Shown: positions 36,801 to 46,813 of the stretch, piece after piece
Layout of the letters: each line of letters opens with the position of its first letter
How positions within the stretch are numbered: position 1 is the stretch's first letter
Assembly: GCA_032207245.1 (NCBI GenBank)
Contig: CM063500.1
Coordinates: 73,305,418-73,369,417 of the forward strand
Origin: Pardosa pseudoannulata
Taxonomy: Eukaryota > Arthropoda > Arachnida > Araneae > Lycosidae
Direction: 5' to 3'
Length of the DNA: 64,000 nucleotides
Position numbers and translations under genes: made by a program
Notes under the pieces: model-generated
What the model was told of the DNA's origin: nothing
Seen by the model: only the letters and a program-made list of their open reading frames with translations
The model's database searches: none

Positions 36801-38123
36801 TTGTTATTGGAAAGCATAACCGATGTACAACAGAAATACCGAAATATTTATGACGTCTAGAGAAAATTAATGCCTGTGTCCAACACAGGAGACACTTACC
36901 CTGACTGCCCTCAGGAATTCTTCAAGACTGACTGTACCACTTCCATCCTTGTCAATTTCTTTGAAAAGTTCGGTGACTTGCCCGGCGTCCATGTCTGCCC
37001 CATACTCCTGGAGACCAAGCTTCATTTCCTCGAGGTCCAGCTTTCTATCCCTGTTGTCGTCCATCAATCGGAAACATCTGCGAGAAACGTTCGAAATCAC
37101 CAAAACAAACTTTATATTTAACCCAGACCATCTAACATTAGATTATGCTAGAACGCAGGTAAAGAATATGTGCGTCCATCTCAAATCTTCCGCTTGGGGC
37201 TGTAACGTCGCAACATACATACACCTCTGTGTTTATGGGGGCTTAGTAAAAACAATCGCTTAAAGTCCTAGAATTTATTATCTCGATTATCTACAATATA
37301 TAAATGATATAAAACATCATCGTTGGGAGAGAGAAACAACCTTCTTTAAGTAGTAAAATGTAAACACTGAACTCATGTGAGCGATATGTAGAATTTGCTA
37401 GAAGAGTTAATGTACTTCATTACTATATTGTCTGTAATTAATGTAAGATGCTTAAAAAAGATTAACATTCCGGGGCAGCATGTTTTGAGGTTCCCTTCCC
37501 CGCCCCCCTTTTTTTTTAACGTTGTACACTTTTTTTTCTATATTTAGATTCTTTAGCGATCTTAATCTGTATTTAAATCATATTTTACTTTATATATCTC
37601 TAAGTATAGCTACAAAACTTCCAATAAAGATATATAAATTAATATAAAAGATATTTATAGTAATATAAGTAAAATTCGTTTGTATGTAGGAGTAATCTCT
37701 GAAACTATTGATTAATTCATATTGATTAAATTAGTTAGTAATACTGGTGTATAATTAATTTTACTGGATAAAACATCTTCCAATTTTTCCTCACAGAACA
37801 TTAAATATCAATTGGATTAAACAAAGATAAGAAACGCACGAGATATTCAGTCTATGCAGCGATCTTAATCAGTAATTAAATCATATTGTACTTTAAATTA
37901 TATCTCCAAGTATATCTACAAAACCTCCAATAAAGATATCTATACTAATATAAAAGATATCTATAATAATATCTATAGTATACAACATCTTCCAATTTTT
38001 CTTCACAGAACATTAAATATGAATTGGATTAAACAAAGATAAGAAACGTTCATACCTCGAAAGTCCAATGATTCCATTAGCGCCTCTGGACTTGCAGATT
38101 TCACGTAATTGTTCCACTGCCAT
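27987..38123 (-). CDS. CAPSL: Calcyphosin-like EF-hand protein (4 exons)
   Basis: Calcium-binding protein of the calcyphosin/CAPSL family, presumably cytosolic or ciliary in animals (family knowledge). Minus-strand coding exons: 38056-38123, 36900-37077, 29710-29919, 27987-28088. All junctions are GT-AG and in phase, giving 185 aa ending AWQL-stop (human CAPSL is about 208 aa). EF1 loop 29-40 ([12 protein letters not shown]) and EF2 loop 65-76 ([12 protein letters not shown]) are canonical. EF3 loop 101-112 ([12 protein letters not shown]) has Asp at position 12. EF4 (144-157) has a 14-residue loop split by the last intron, as in other calcyphosins. The C-terminal FIDYYTGVS...MMEKAW block is diagnostic. 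The first exon has an acceptor 9 nt before the ATG, so an upstream exon exists: a 5' UTR or a short N-terminal extension. Confidence 0.93.
29106..29148. repeat. (CA)n-(TG)n palindromic microsatellite
   Basis: CA repeat meeting TG repeat through a short atatg centre, forming a perfect hairpin. It directly abuts the TGTAAGG end of the next segment. Confidence 0.95.
29149..29493 (+). mobile_element. LTR-like segment, family 4 copy A
   Basis: Shares the TGTMAGGTCTAAAAARGGGG start and 'gccttaacactgg...gtca' end with 51604-51892, each lying between CA/TG and TA runs. Located in a CAPSL intron. It could be an LTR or another short element; no coding potential. Confidence 0.5.
29710..29919 (-). CDS. 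CAPSL: CAPSL exon with EF-hand 3 and half of EF-hand 4
   Basis: Acceptor tttcag, donor AAG|gtaatt, exactly 70 codons, residues 83-152. Starts [15 protein letters not shown], the conserved interdomain linker, then EF3. It ends inside the EF4 loop (DTPNKGDGK). Confidence 0.95.
30003..31960. other. CAPSL intron sequence
   Basis: I see no exon. A gacgcc...ggcgtc pair near 30003 and 31046 with gtcgccaaa motifs on both inner sides hints at a degraded terminal-inverted-repeat element, but the match is short. Confidence 0.3.
31955..32055 (-). mobile_element. Element end, CAGGGCCGTAGCCAGAAATT family
   Basis: On the minus strand this begins CAGGGCCGTAGCCAGAAATT and shares 'aatgatactt..ataaaactaca' with 38205-38300. 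Probably a hAT-like or similar DNA element end. Confidence 0.5.
32400..33240. other. GC-richer block inside the CAPSL intron, no recognised coding
   Basis: Base composition is clearly less AT-rich than its surroundings. Overlapping ORFs of 80-126 codons occur on both strands but lack ATG starts of good context and match no family I know. TGACGTCA at 33097-33104 is followed by TATAAA near 33117. It could be an embedded promoter, an old transposon or an unrecognised gene on either strand. Confidence 0.35.
33097..33122 (+). promoter_or_regulatory. CRE palindrome followed by TATAAA
   Basis: TGACGTCA (33097-33104), then TATAAA about 13 bp on. The order fits a plus-strand core promoter, but no downstream gene is recognised. 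Confidence 0.3.
33863..33885. repeat. Short TA microsatellite
   Basis: About 23 bp of TA followed by a T run. Confidence 0.9.
33922..34347 (+). mobile_element. TTAA-type MITE, family P3, 5'-truncated copy
   Basis: Collinear with 53340-54076 and 55389-55955 from 'cagttaaatctcaatag' onward. Carries one 44-bp internal unit with the TACTAGTA palindrome and ends at a mutated TTAA (ttga). Confidence 0.65.
34839..35108 (+). mobile_element. tRNA-Lys-like SINE (family B)
   Basis: The head GCCCCAACAGCTCAGTCGGC...CTCTTAA...GGGTTCGG resembles tRNA-Lys with A- and B-box positions, but pairing is degraded and a SINE body follows. So it is a SINE head, not a working tRNA gene. Related copies: 26143-26455, 43215-43445, 52545-52725. 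Confidence 0.7.
35157..35215 (+). mobile_element. hAT (SPIN-like) element end
   Basis: CACAACCCGTGGCCCATGGG followed by CCGCATGCGGCC is a characteristic hAT terminal region. The other end was not located. Confidence 0.5.
35533..36231 (+). mobile_element. Nonautonomous Helitron, copy 2
   Basis: A|TCCCTTATATAATAATAG start and GGGCTATATGCTAG|T end, both in the canonical A^T context. Shorter than copy 1; the interior has lost part of the 5' half. Confidence 0.8.
36232..36660. mobile_element. Unidentified insert ending in an inverted Helitron 5' end
   Basis: Unrelated moderate-GC sequence (begins near 'accgggtggccataatt') follows Helitron copy 2. It ends with about 45 bp of inverted Helitron 5' terminus (5' TC at 36660 on the minus strand). 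The middle may be a remnant of a DNA transposon, but I cannot name it. Confidence 0.4.
36900..37077 (-). CDS. CAPSL: CAPSL exon with EF-hands 1 and 2
   Basis: Acceptor tcgcag, donor AGG|gtaagt, 178 nt, residues 24-82. Contains both canonical EF-hand loops. Confidence 0.95.
37554..38045. repeat. Tandem intronic duplication abutting a CAPSL splice donor
   Basis: The block 'agcgatcttaatc...aataaagatat' at 37554 recurs at 37858. The block 'catcttccaatttttc...gataagaaacg' at 37772 recurs at 37983, where it ends 10 bp before the donor of the 38056 exon. Confidence 0.8.
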
Positions 38124-38132
38124 TTTCTTAAT
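38056..38132 (-). CDS. CAPSL: CAPSL exon with putative start codon
   Basis: Acceptor tttacag before 38132, donor TCGAG|gtatga. ATG at 38121-38123 starts [20 protein letters not shown], matching the family ERLRxxCxxRGxxGIKGLGR helix. The three codons before ATG are open (IKK), so translation could begin in an upstream exon. Confidence 0.88.
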
Positions 38133-38204
38133 CTGTAAAGAATAATAACAGAAAATTTTATGATAGCCATATAATTGTCACTTTATTATCATATGCTGCA
38201 TATC

Positions 38205-38305
38205 ACGGCTGTAGCTAGAAATTAAGTTCGGAGGGGGACCTAGGGAAAAGACATAGTTCTTTGTGAATGATACTTTATAAAACTACAAGTATAGGAATGG
38301 GGCTT
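38205..38305 (+). mobile_element. Element end, CGGCTGTAGCTAGAAATT family
   Basis: Plus-strand counterpart of the 31955-32055 fragment, sharing the terminal block and the 'aatgatactt.ataaaactaca' block. Confidence 0.5.
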
Positions 38306-38629
38306 CTACATCAGGTTATGGGTTCAGTGGACACAATTTTAGCATTTTTAAACAAAACTTTAATGGACTAAGGACTATTCACAGCGTATTATTAGGCCAT
38401 CGCCTCCAGAAACAAGTAAGAGAAACTTATAATTTCAAGTAAGCACATGCTTACAACTCTTTCTACCTCGTCGTGGGCGTCAGCGCCCTCTAGCGTCCGA
38501 AGCAATTATTCAAGAAGTTTTCGTATGCATGTATACCTCTAATAAAAACCATAACACAATGTGGTTTTAAAATGGAAGAATGATTAAAAAATGATATAAT
38601 GAACAAATTTAAAGCCTAGAATGAGTATT

Positions 38630-39335
38630 GATTGGTTGGTTGGGGTTTCTTGGCGCAAGATCCAAGCTAGGATATGCTGCGCCAAACAAAGATTGAAGTA
38701 TTAACCAAAATATGTATACATATATATATAAAATTTAAAAGTAGAAGTAACTATTAGTCAAATATTTAAAGGAAAGAACACAAGTAAAAAACGACGTAAA
38801 GATTGATATTAAAACTTTTAAAATTAAACAAGGTTAAAAATGGCAATGCGGATGAGAAATTCAAATAGTTTTGGGTGGGGTGGGGTTACCCAAAAGTTCG
38901 CTCAAATTGGAATGAAAAGTTTAAAATATATATTGTAAAAACGTTTAAAAACCGCACATGAAGTTAAAATATGCTGAACGGTGAGATGAGTGTGACAGAG
39001 AACAAACACATTGTGGAGCAGGCTCAGCCAAAAATAAATGTTTATGAGTGACTCTAGTATGACCGATCTGAAGACGTGTTAAAATGACATCCAATTTGCA
39101 ATTTGGGAAACATGGCCACAATGAGATAGACGGTCTAAGAAAGTGAAGCTTGTTTCGAATTTCTAAGTTCTATTTGGCATTCCAGCGGTCATTTATGTTG
39201 ATGGAAATGGCTTTTTTGATATCACTGTAAGGCACAGCACCAGTGTAGGATGTAGTTGCCTGTTTCCCTGGAGTGTCCACTTTCTCGTTACCAGAAATAC
39301 CAACGTGACCAGGAACCCAACATATGTACAACAAA
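38630..39335 (-). mobile_element. Non-LTR retrotransposon 3' end with RNase H remnant
   Basis: Minus-strand translation gives CWVPGHVGISGNEKVDTPGK, the C-terminal RNase H motif (WVPGHxGIxGNExAD) of I-type LINEs; the usual Ala-Asp is Val-Asp. A stop follows at NDRWNAK, then LTRLQIGHTRVTHKHL and a degraded cysteine motif (CVCSLSHS...), the typical LINE 3' tail. The 3' UTR ends near 38630 in a (CCAAC)n-like tail. Truncated and inactive. Confidence 0.85.
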
Positions 39336-39374
39336 TTATCACATATGTACCTATTCTATTATTTAAGCCAAATA

Positions 39375-39830
39375 CAAAAGAAAATGATTTACGTAATATC
39401 GAAGTTCAGTGATAAAACTTATGAAAATAATGCACGCCATATTTAAATAATTTAAAATAAGAGATGATTATATGAGATGGTTAAAGAAATGACGTCATAA
39501 TGCTAAAAAAATGGTATTTTTAGATAAATTTAATCGCCTTCTCTTAACCGGGGAAAATAGGGCTTGAAATAATGGCATTAAACGCTCGAAAAGGGTGGGG
39601 ATTTTGAACGTTTTGAAGACAACATTATTTTTCTCTGTGACGTGAAGCATATTTATACCAATTTATTTTAAAATCGGATCGACAGTTTAGGAGAAGATAA
39701 ACTTTACTCGCTTTTGAATTTTGCTAACCCTAACTCATCAAGAATTCAATATGGATGCCTCTATCCATTCCAGGTCCAACCGTTTTATAATTTCGAGAAC
39801 ATACGGACAGACAACTTATATAGGGGTTAC
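39375..39830 (-). mobile_element. Helitron fragment, copy 3 (5' half)
   Basis: Inverted relative to copies 1, 2, 4 and 5. Contains the diagnostic 'aaatgacgtcataatgc' and 'ccattccaggtccaaccg' blocks and a degraded 5' end near 39828. The 3' CTAG end is missing, and the LINE fragment lies immediately to the left. Confidence 0.7.
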
Positions 39831-40840
39831 CTTTTTCATAGAAGGGAGGTGGCCCCTTAAACATCGTTATTTAACCCAACCTCGAGGTCGAATATGTCGA
39901 CGATCACAAAATTTTCTCTATGCACACTTGGTACCCGATAAATTAAACAAGAAGTAATAATAAAAAACCTATCCGCGATAAAAATTATTAAAGATCGCCG
40001 CCTTCAGAAAAGGCCGGATCAGCGTCGTATTTCAGTTTAATGATCTACAGACCGTTAAACTGATAGATTGTCAAACGGCTCTGATAAGGAAAAAAAGAGT
40101 GAAATTTTAAAAGGGTACTTTTGTTTGACATTAGACGAGAAAAAAAAGACGTAAGGCTCAGAAATGATGAAAATGAAAAGGCTTCTTTCATAGATTTCAC
40201 TGGTCGTCATTAAGACGGCTCGAGCGAGGCAGGGATATTTTTTTGTAAGCAAATCCTTGGGCGTTTCCCTTCACGGTTGAGCTGATTACACTTTTATAAC
40301 CATTTTATTGTAAGAAAAAAAGGGAGATATACGCAAACAGACGTAGATTCTAGACACTTCCAATGATAGGACTGAATTTAAAGACCTCCAGCGTTCCATT
40401 GCCTCATGGACTTTACACTGCCAATCTAATTGCATTCAAACAATAAAAAGAGGGTTATGTTAGGCATAAGGGGCATGCTAGGGTCGAACAAACACTCGTT
40501 AATACGTGTCCTTCCTTTACGAGTTTCCCTTACTCCCTTATCCGAGCTTCCCTTACGTCAGAACTTACGTCTCACCACTATTACGCGGAATAGTAAATAT
40601 CGGGCGAGGCTGTATCCCAGTGTACGGTACGCTATTTTGGCGTATTTTTGGCGCCATTTCTCGGGCGATACTTATTTTCTCCTTGTCAACTTCACCCTTT
40701 CTCTCCCGTTAAAAGATGGTAACTTCGTTCTCTCCTTTGGTTTGTGTGCGTTATCGGAAGTGTTTATGCCTTTGTTGATTTTATGAAAGTGTTTTTTGTC
40801 TTTCTAAAATTTTTGAAATTTATTTTCTTGTTTTTGGTGA
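39831..40840. other. CAPSL upstream region, unassigned
   Basis: Moderate-GC sequence. A 118-codon plus-strand ORF at 40430-40786 shows no recognisable domain and its neighbourhood is repeat-derived; I do not call it a gene. Confidence 0.35.
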
Positions 40841-40844
40841 CTGT

Positions 40845-41023
40845 TTTCGGAGCACGACTCCATAGAGTTCACGCTGAGTTTCTAGGTCTAACACGAAGAT
40901 ACATCGACCGCTCGCCATCGGAACATCGTCGGCGTCACGTTTTCCGATTTTGCGATGGCGAACGGTCAGTGTCCCGCTGGGTGTTAGGCTTAGGTACTTG
41001 GCGTAGCGGAGTCGTGTTTCGCC
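40845..41023. repeat. Foldback (inverted repeat) element
   Basis: Nested inverted arms: GCACGACTCC/GGAGTCGTG outside, then CTAGGTCTAACAC/GTGTTAGGCTTAG, then GACCGCTCGCCATCG/CGATGGCGAACGGTC. The inner spacer is about 33 bp. It explains the mirrored ORFs on both strands. AAGATGGCGG (YY1-like) lies 15 bp to the right. Confidence 0.7.
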
Positions 41024-41199
41024 AATAGTCGCCAAAACAAGATGGCGGACAAGGAGTGTACCGTTCACTGGGAATTAACCCATTTTTGTAAGAATATATG
41101 CTAGGGCCGGACAAACACTCATTAATCCGTGGCCAGGAGCTAAGTAGAAAAATCGGGAATCAAAATTGTCTAACCAATTTAAAAAAAAAAAAAAAATTA

Positions 41200-42095
41200 C
41201 GAAATTTCCGAATTAAAAAAATTTCTAAATTTTAGCAGATGAGAATAACCGGATGTAAACAGCGAATAATTTTGGGATGAGATATCATTGATTGTTATTT
41301 GCTATTGAAAAAAAGATGCCCTTAGAAAATTTCGAAATTGATGACAAGAATGAATTTTGCTCCAAAATTGAGCATTGTTCTAAGAATTTATTGCATCCGG
41401 GACACGTAGTTTTTCCAAAGTGCAAACTAAAATTATCAAGATCTGTTTACGAACAATTCAAACACAATTGTCGAACCTCGTTCTATTAGGAACATAGTAA
41501 AATTTCCGAATTAGAAAAACCACTAAATTAAGAATTATCGGATGTAAACTGCGAATAATTTTGGAATGAAATATCATTGATGCGTTGTTAATTATTGAAA
41601 AAAATATCCCCCTTTGAAAATTTCGAAATTGATGACAAGAATGAATTTTGCTCCAAAATTGAGCATTGTTCTAACAATTTATTGCATCCGGGACATAGTT
41701 TTTCCAAATTTCAAACTAAAATTATCAAGAGCTGTTTACGAACAACAATTCAAACACAATTGTCAGACCTCGTTCTATTAGGAATAGAGTAAAATTTCCG
41801 AATTAGAAAAATCTCTAAATTTTAGCAGATAAGAATCATTGGATGTAAACTGCGAATAATTTTGGAATGAAATATCACTGATGTGTTGTTCGTAATTGCA
41901 AAAAAATATCCACTTTGAAAATTTCGAAATTGATGAGAAGAATGAATTTTGCTCCAAAATTGAGCATTGTTCTAAGAATTTATTGCATCCGGGACACATA
42001 GTTTTTCCACATTCCAAACTAAAATTATCAAGAGCTGTTTACGAACTATAATTTAAACACGATTTTCAGACCTCGTTCTATTACGAATACAGTAA
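41200..42095. repeat. Three-copy tandem repeat, period about 291-301 bp
   Basis: Units share 'gaaattgatgacaagaatg', 'gcatccgggaca' and 'cagacctcgttctattagga'. Landmark positions are 41341, 41632 and 41933. ORFs in successive units are homologous to each other and are not genes. Confidence 0.88.
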
Positions 42096-42349
42096 TAGTT
42101 TAGATGGTTCTAAATTAATTAAAAAATTCTCTAAACATTAGTTTAAAAAAGAGGGCTGAGTCATAATTTTATCTATTTTTTTTAAATGAAAAGTAATAAT
42201 TATTTGTGTCAGTTATTCAGTTACAGTGTTGCTCTTTGACGGTCATTGAAATATGTAAAAAAAAAACTATAACTTTATTTTTTTAATTTTTAGAATCCTT
42301 ACATTGTAGTTACAAAATGCGCAAATTTTTAAGTTTGCACAGATCAATT

Positions 42350-42985
42350 TCTATCATTTTTTAATATAAAAAATAATTATGTTTTTGGCCTGCTCCCAAA
42401 AAGTTTGCCCATCGACCCGGTCTATGAAAAAGTGAAAAATTAGAAAACTGGTTTTTTCCTCTATCACAATGAATATATCAAATAAAAATCGGGAATAGAA
42501 CTTCATCAAATTTTTCGTCGAGTCATAGAAAATAAAAGTAAATTTTCCTCAATAATGTTTTTATTTTTTATTTTTATAAAAAATAATCATGTTTTGGGCC
42601 TGCTCCCAAAAAGTTTGCCCGTCGCTAATCTATGAAAAAAGTTAAAAATTAGAAAACTGGTTTGTTCCTCTATTAAAAGGAATATATATAAAAAAAATAG
42701 GGAATAGAACTTCATCGAATTTTTCGTCGATACATAGAAAAGAAAAGTAATTATTTTCCTCAATCATGTGTTCATTCTTACTTTTATAAAAAATAATTAT
42801 GTTTTTGGCCTGCTCCCAAAACATTTGCCCGTCGCTGGTCTATGAAAAAAGTGAAAAATTAGAAAACTGGTTTGTTCCTCTATCAAAATGAATATATCAA
42901 ATAAAAATCGGAAATAGAACTTCATCGAATTTTTCGTCTCTTCATAGAAAAGTAATTTTTTTTCTCAATCATGTTTACATTCTTA
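42350..42985. repeat. Three-copy tandem repeat, period 210 bp
   Basis: The landmark 'tgctcccaaa' occurs at 42391, 42601 and 42811. Units also share 'gaaaactggtttgttcctct' and 'gaacttcatcgaatttttcg'. Confidence 0.88.
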
Positions 42986-43214
42986 CTTTTATAAAACACA
43001 CGACTACTATCACAGAAATAATATCTGTATCTTAGCTACACTGACACGTTATTTTATAAACTTAAATAAAAATGCACATTACCCCCGAATCCCAAAGAAA
43101 AATAGGCGGAAGTAGCATGTAAACTGCTACATTCAGTTACCGGAAGTAACTCAAAGTTGATAGGAGGCTATGTTTTTCTGTTATGTATGCCACCAACATC
43201 CCGTAAGCCGTGAT

Positions 43215-43445
43215 AGACCAAAAGTCAAAGGAGGATCAAGCAGAGTTGTAAAATCGAGGCTCGAGCAGGCCAAAGATCCACCGTGTTCATTAATAGCAGC
43301 TGGGACATGTACAATAGGTTCCTGGAGGAAATATCTTCTGAATTCTCAAACGATACTTCTGGGGGTGGTACGCGAAGCCTGTAGGTCTTCTGCTTGGTCC
43401 CTGTTTCTAAATTACGATACCCACTTGAGCAAAGTCGAACATGAG
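43215..43445 (+). mobile_element. SINE family B, diverged copy
   Basis: Shares the 'gatccaccgtgttcat', 'gtaggtcttctgcttggtcc' and 'aaattacgat' blocks with the other family B copies. The tRNA head is degraded. Confidence 0.6.
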
Positions 43446-43504
43446 CCGGGGTGATTCTAAGAAAATATTTTCTGAACATCATACAAAATCTTCTGAAAAA
43501 GTTT

Positions 43505-43632
43505 TCTGAAACAGTGTGAATACACACATGAAAAAAAAACAAACAAAAAAAAAACAGTGTGAATACACACAAGTTTCAAGTGTGAATACACACATGAAAG
43601 ATTTTTCTTTCATATGTGTATCCACACTTTAG
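43505..43632. repeat. Short tandem motif with terminal hairpin
   Basis: TGTGAATACACAC occurs at about 43512, 43557 and 43581. The last copy and the inverted 'gtgtatccacactt' form a hairpin around 'agatttttct'. Confidence 0.75.
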
Positions 43633-43783
43633 TTTAAGTCAAAACGTAAGCAAATTATCGTGTTCACAGATACACAAAGTGATATATCTCTGTAGGTCCA
43701 AAACGTTAAGATAATCAAAATCAAGCGGAAGATTATATTATTTTTTCTAATCCCCCTATACTAGAAAAGAATAAAAAGAACAA

Positions 43784-44613
43784 TCCCCTATATAATAATA
43801 GCCTAAGTTATCTGTCCGTCTGTCCTCAAATTTATGAAGCGGTTGGACCTGGAATGAATAGATGCATTCATTTGATTCTTGATGAGTTAACGTTAGCAAA
43901 ATTAAGTCCCCCTTTTTGATCGTTTAATGCCATTATTTCAAGGACTATTTTCCCCGGTTAAGAGCAGGCGATTAAATTCATCAATTTATTACATAATAAG
44001 TAGATGAAAATAACTTCTTTTCTGGCATTATGACGTCATTCCTTTAACCATCTCATTTTATCATTTCTTATTTTAAATTATTTAAATATCGTCTGCATTA
44101 TTTTCATACGTTTTATCAATGAACTTAAAAAAATAACTTAAAAAAAAATAAATAAATAAAAACATTACGTAAATAATTTCCTTTTATATTTGGCTTAAAT
44201 AATAGATTAGGTACATATGGGATAATTTTAAATTTAATCATCAATTATTTAATGTTTATCACCGGTATTAGCAACAAATTCTATCAACCTCCAGGATGTA
44301 GTAGAAATGATAGTTTCATTCCTTTACTTCCATTAATTACTGTGGCAAAAAAAAAAAAAAAAAAATGTTAAGAACTCGACGTAGCTAAGAAAACTTTGAA
44401 TTATCTTTCAAAATAAATTCAACATGATTCTCAACTGCATTCACAGTATCGGGAGACTTTAGAGGAGTATGAAGATAAACAAATTATTGAGCTTCTACCA
44501 GATAATTGTCAGCCAAAAAACAAACCATTTTTTTACCAGCCTCATAGGGTACTTTACAATTCTAGAAAATTAAATATTTCACTGACCCTGGCATATGACA
44601 GGCTATATGCTAG
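43784..44613 (+). mobile_element. Nonautonomous Helitron, copy 4
   Basis: 5' A|TCCCCTATATAATAATAG, 3' GGCATATGACAGGCTATATG then CTAG, with GCATAT/ATATGC stem. Followed by C rather than T, so the 3' flank has mutated or the end is imprecise. Confidence 0.78.
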
Positions 44614-45133
44614 CTAATATATATAAATAATACAGATTTTGCAGACAGAAATAAAATATACAAACGATTTGTGATTGACATGTGTTTTCTATTGATCATC
44701 TCGTAGTTCTAAAAAAAGCACGCCGGAAATCTTTCTCCAAGAAATCGGACTCTCGATGTACCCTATTTGGAATCGTGCCAAAAGTCGTCTGCCCAAATGA
44801 AATAACGCCCTATTCAGATATCATTATAACAGCTGACCACTTAAAATGTACTGAAAGAGAAATTGTAAAGATAGCTAATACAAGAACAATTGTTCCGCAT
44901 TTCAAGCTTCGTTCTGTTAAATAAAGTTCTAACTAAATCTCAAGGTCAACTGAAATGTTTGTTTTTATAATGATCCTAGAATATTTTAAAAGTATATGTG
45001 ACTTTTTAGATAAAATATATGAATCGTTTTGAATCTATTTTGATGTTTTCAGATGTTTTTGCAAAATATAAATGGAAAAAATAAAATTCTTTTAAGTTAT
45101 TAAAAAATTACTTGTTGCTTCGACAGTAATTTA
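44614..45133. other. Unique sequence between two Helitrons, with an unassigned ORF
   Basis: An 80-codon plus-strand ORF at 44682-44924 has more complex composition than the flanks (KKARRKSFSKKSDSRC, then IVPKVVCPNEITPYSDIIIT). I do not recognise it. It could be a transposon or pseudogene fragment. Confidence 0.3.
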
Positions 45134-45947
45134 TCCCCTATATAATAATAGCCTAAGTTATCTGTCCGTCTGTCCTCGAATTTATGAAGCGGTTGGACCT
45201 GGAATGGATAGAGGTATCCATATTGGATTCTTGATGAGTTAGGGTTAGCAAAATTCAAAGCGAGTAAAGTTTATCGATTCCTACCGATCCGATTCTAAAA
45301 TAAATTGGTATAAATATGCTTCATATCACAACGAAAAATACTGTCGTCTGTAAAACGTCTGAAATCCACCCCTTCAAAAACAACATTCTTTTCTAGCATT
45401 ATAACGTCATTCCTTTAACCATCTCATTTAATCATTTCTTATTTTAAATTATTTAAATATCGTCTGCACCATTTTCATTCTTTTTATCACTGAACTTAGA
45501 TATTACGTAAATAATTTTCTTTTATATTTGGCTTAAATAATATATTAAGTACATGTGTGGTAATTTTAAATTTAATCATCGATTATTTTTTGTTGCAATG
45601 AAAATTTTATCACCGGTATTAAGAACTAATTCTATCTACCTCCAGGGTGTAGTGGAAAGGATAGTTTCATTCCTTTACGTCCATTACTGTGGCAATAAAA
45701 AAAAATGAAAAGAACTCAACGATAATTTATGAATTATCTTTCTAAAGGAATTCAACGTGATTCTAAACTGCATTCACAGTATCGGGACACTTTAGAGGAG
45801 TATGAAGATAAACAAATTATTGAGCGTGTACCAGATAATTCTAGGTTAAAAAACAAACCATTTTTTTTACCTGCCTCATAGGGTGCTTTACAATTCTGGA
45901 AAATAAAAATTTTTACTGATCTAGTCATATGACGGGCCATTTGCTAG
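45134..45947 (+). mobile_element. Nonautonomous Helitron, copy 5
   Basis: A|TCCCCTATATAATAATAG start and GGGCCATTTGCTAG|T end in canonical A^T context. Collinear with copy 4 except for its middle. Confidence 0.8.
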
Positions 45948-45949
45948 TA

Positions 45950-46488
45950 TAGTATACTAATCAAGATTTTTAATAAAACATAAATTTTAAAACTGGAAGC
46001 ATTAAAGATCATTATTTTTTTTTCTAGACTTAACAGCAGTGGCTTCTTAACACTTCATATTTAATATTCTTTTAACGTCAGATATGCTCGGAAAAATACG
46101 CGTAAATAGAATTCGAGTAAAGAGAAGCACTGATTTGACAGAACAGGTGAAAATAAGTTTGAAAAAGGTAAAATAAGCATAATAATGATTCAATTTCCAG
46201 GACAAGGTCAAATTTCCGCTAAAATGGGATTAACAAATCTTGAACTTACTTATTAAAGTCGATTCCGAACGGCTACAAACATACATAACATTAGAGAAAT
46301 CATCCCGAACTTCCGCAACCTACCTCACCGAATAAAGTTTGTAATATCTTTTATTTTTTTAAATGCATTACATAATTTATCGAATATTTTTTCCTATTGT
46401 AATAAAAAATTAAAATAAATATAATAAATATAAATATAATATTTATGATTTCTCACAATATTTATAGTTAGTGTTGTAATGAACAACT
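45950..46488. other. AT-rich sequence with a SINE family A fragment
   Basis: Only the piece near 46250-46290 ('aaagtcgattccgaacggctac') is recognisable, as a minus-strand family A SINE body fragment. Confidence 0.45.
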
Positions 46489-46770
46489 AAAAGCTCAGTG
46501 GCTTTGGGTTAGCACTTCGTGTTGAAGACCTAAGTATAAGGTTCGATCCTCGGGCTGATTAAAGTTGACTGAGCTGTACACCCCTTCAGTGGGTAGACAA
46601 ACTGAGCACAAGGATGCTTAGGAAGTAAATACTGGGGACTCCACGTAAGACTGACCACCTAACCAAGACATATACTTCGCCCCCAGGGCTTTAGTCAGGA
46701 AAATGGAGATTGGTATGGTAGGCAATGGACATAACACTAAATCCCCTCGGACCCTTATAAAATTAGAAGC
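46489..46770 (+). mobile_element. tRNA-derived SINE (family C)
   Basis: A-box-like GCTCAGTGGCTTTGGGTTAG and B box GGTTCGATCCTC are spaced as in a tRNA. They are followed by a body unlike families A and B. Only one copy is seen here. Confidence 0.55.
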
Positions 46771-46813
46771 CCCCTCCCCTTCTGGATTCTCAACCTCTTC
46801 ACAACTCCGGCAA

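Noticed and set aside
40430..40786. 118-codon ORF
   Set aside because: No domain or splice context; the flanking region is repeat-like and a foldback follows.
41292..42017. Three similar ORFs containing KMPLENFEIDDKNEF-like sequence
   Set aside because: They are frames within a ~295-bp tandem repeat, and one is on the opposite strand.
43170..43572. Overlapping ORFs of 94 and 115 codons
   Set aside because: They lie over a SINE family B copy and a short tandem motif.
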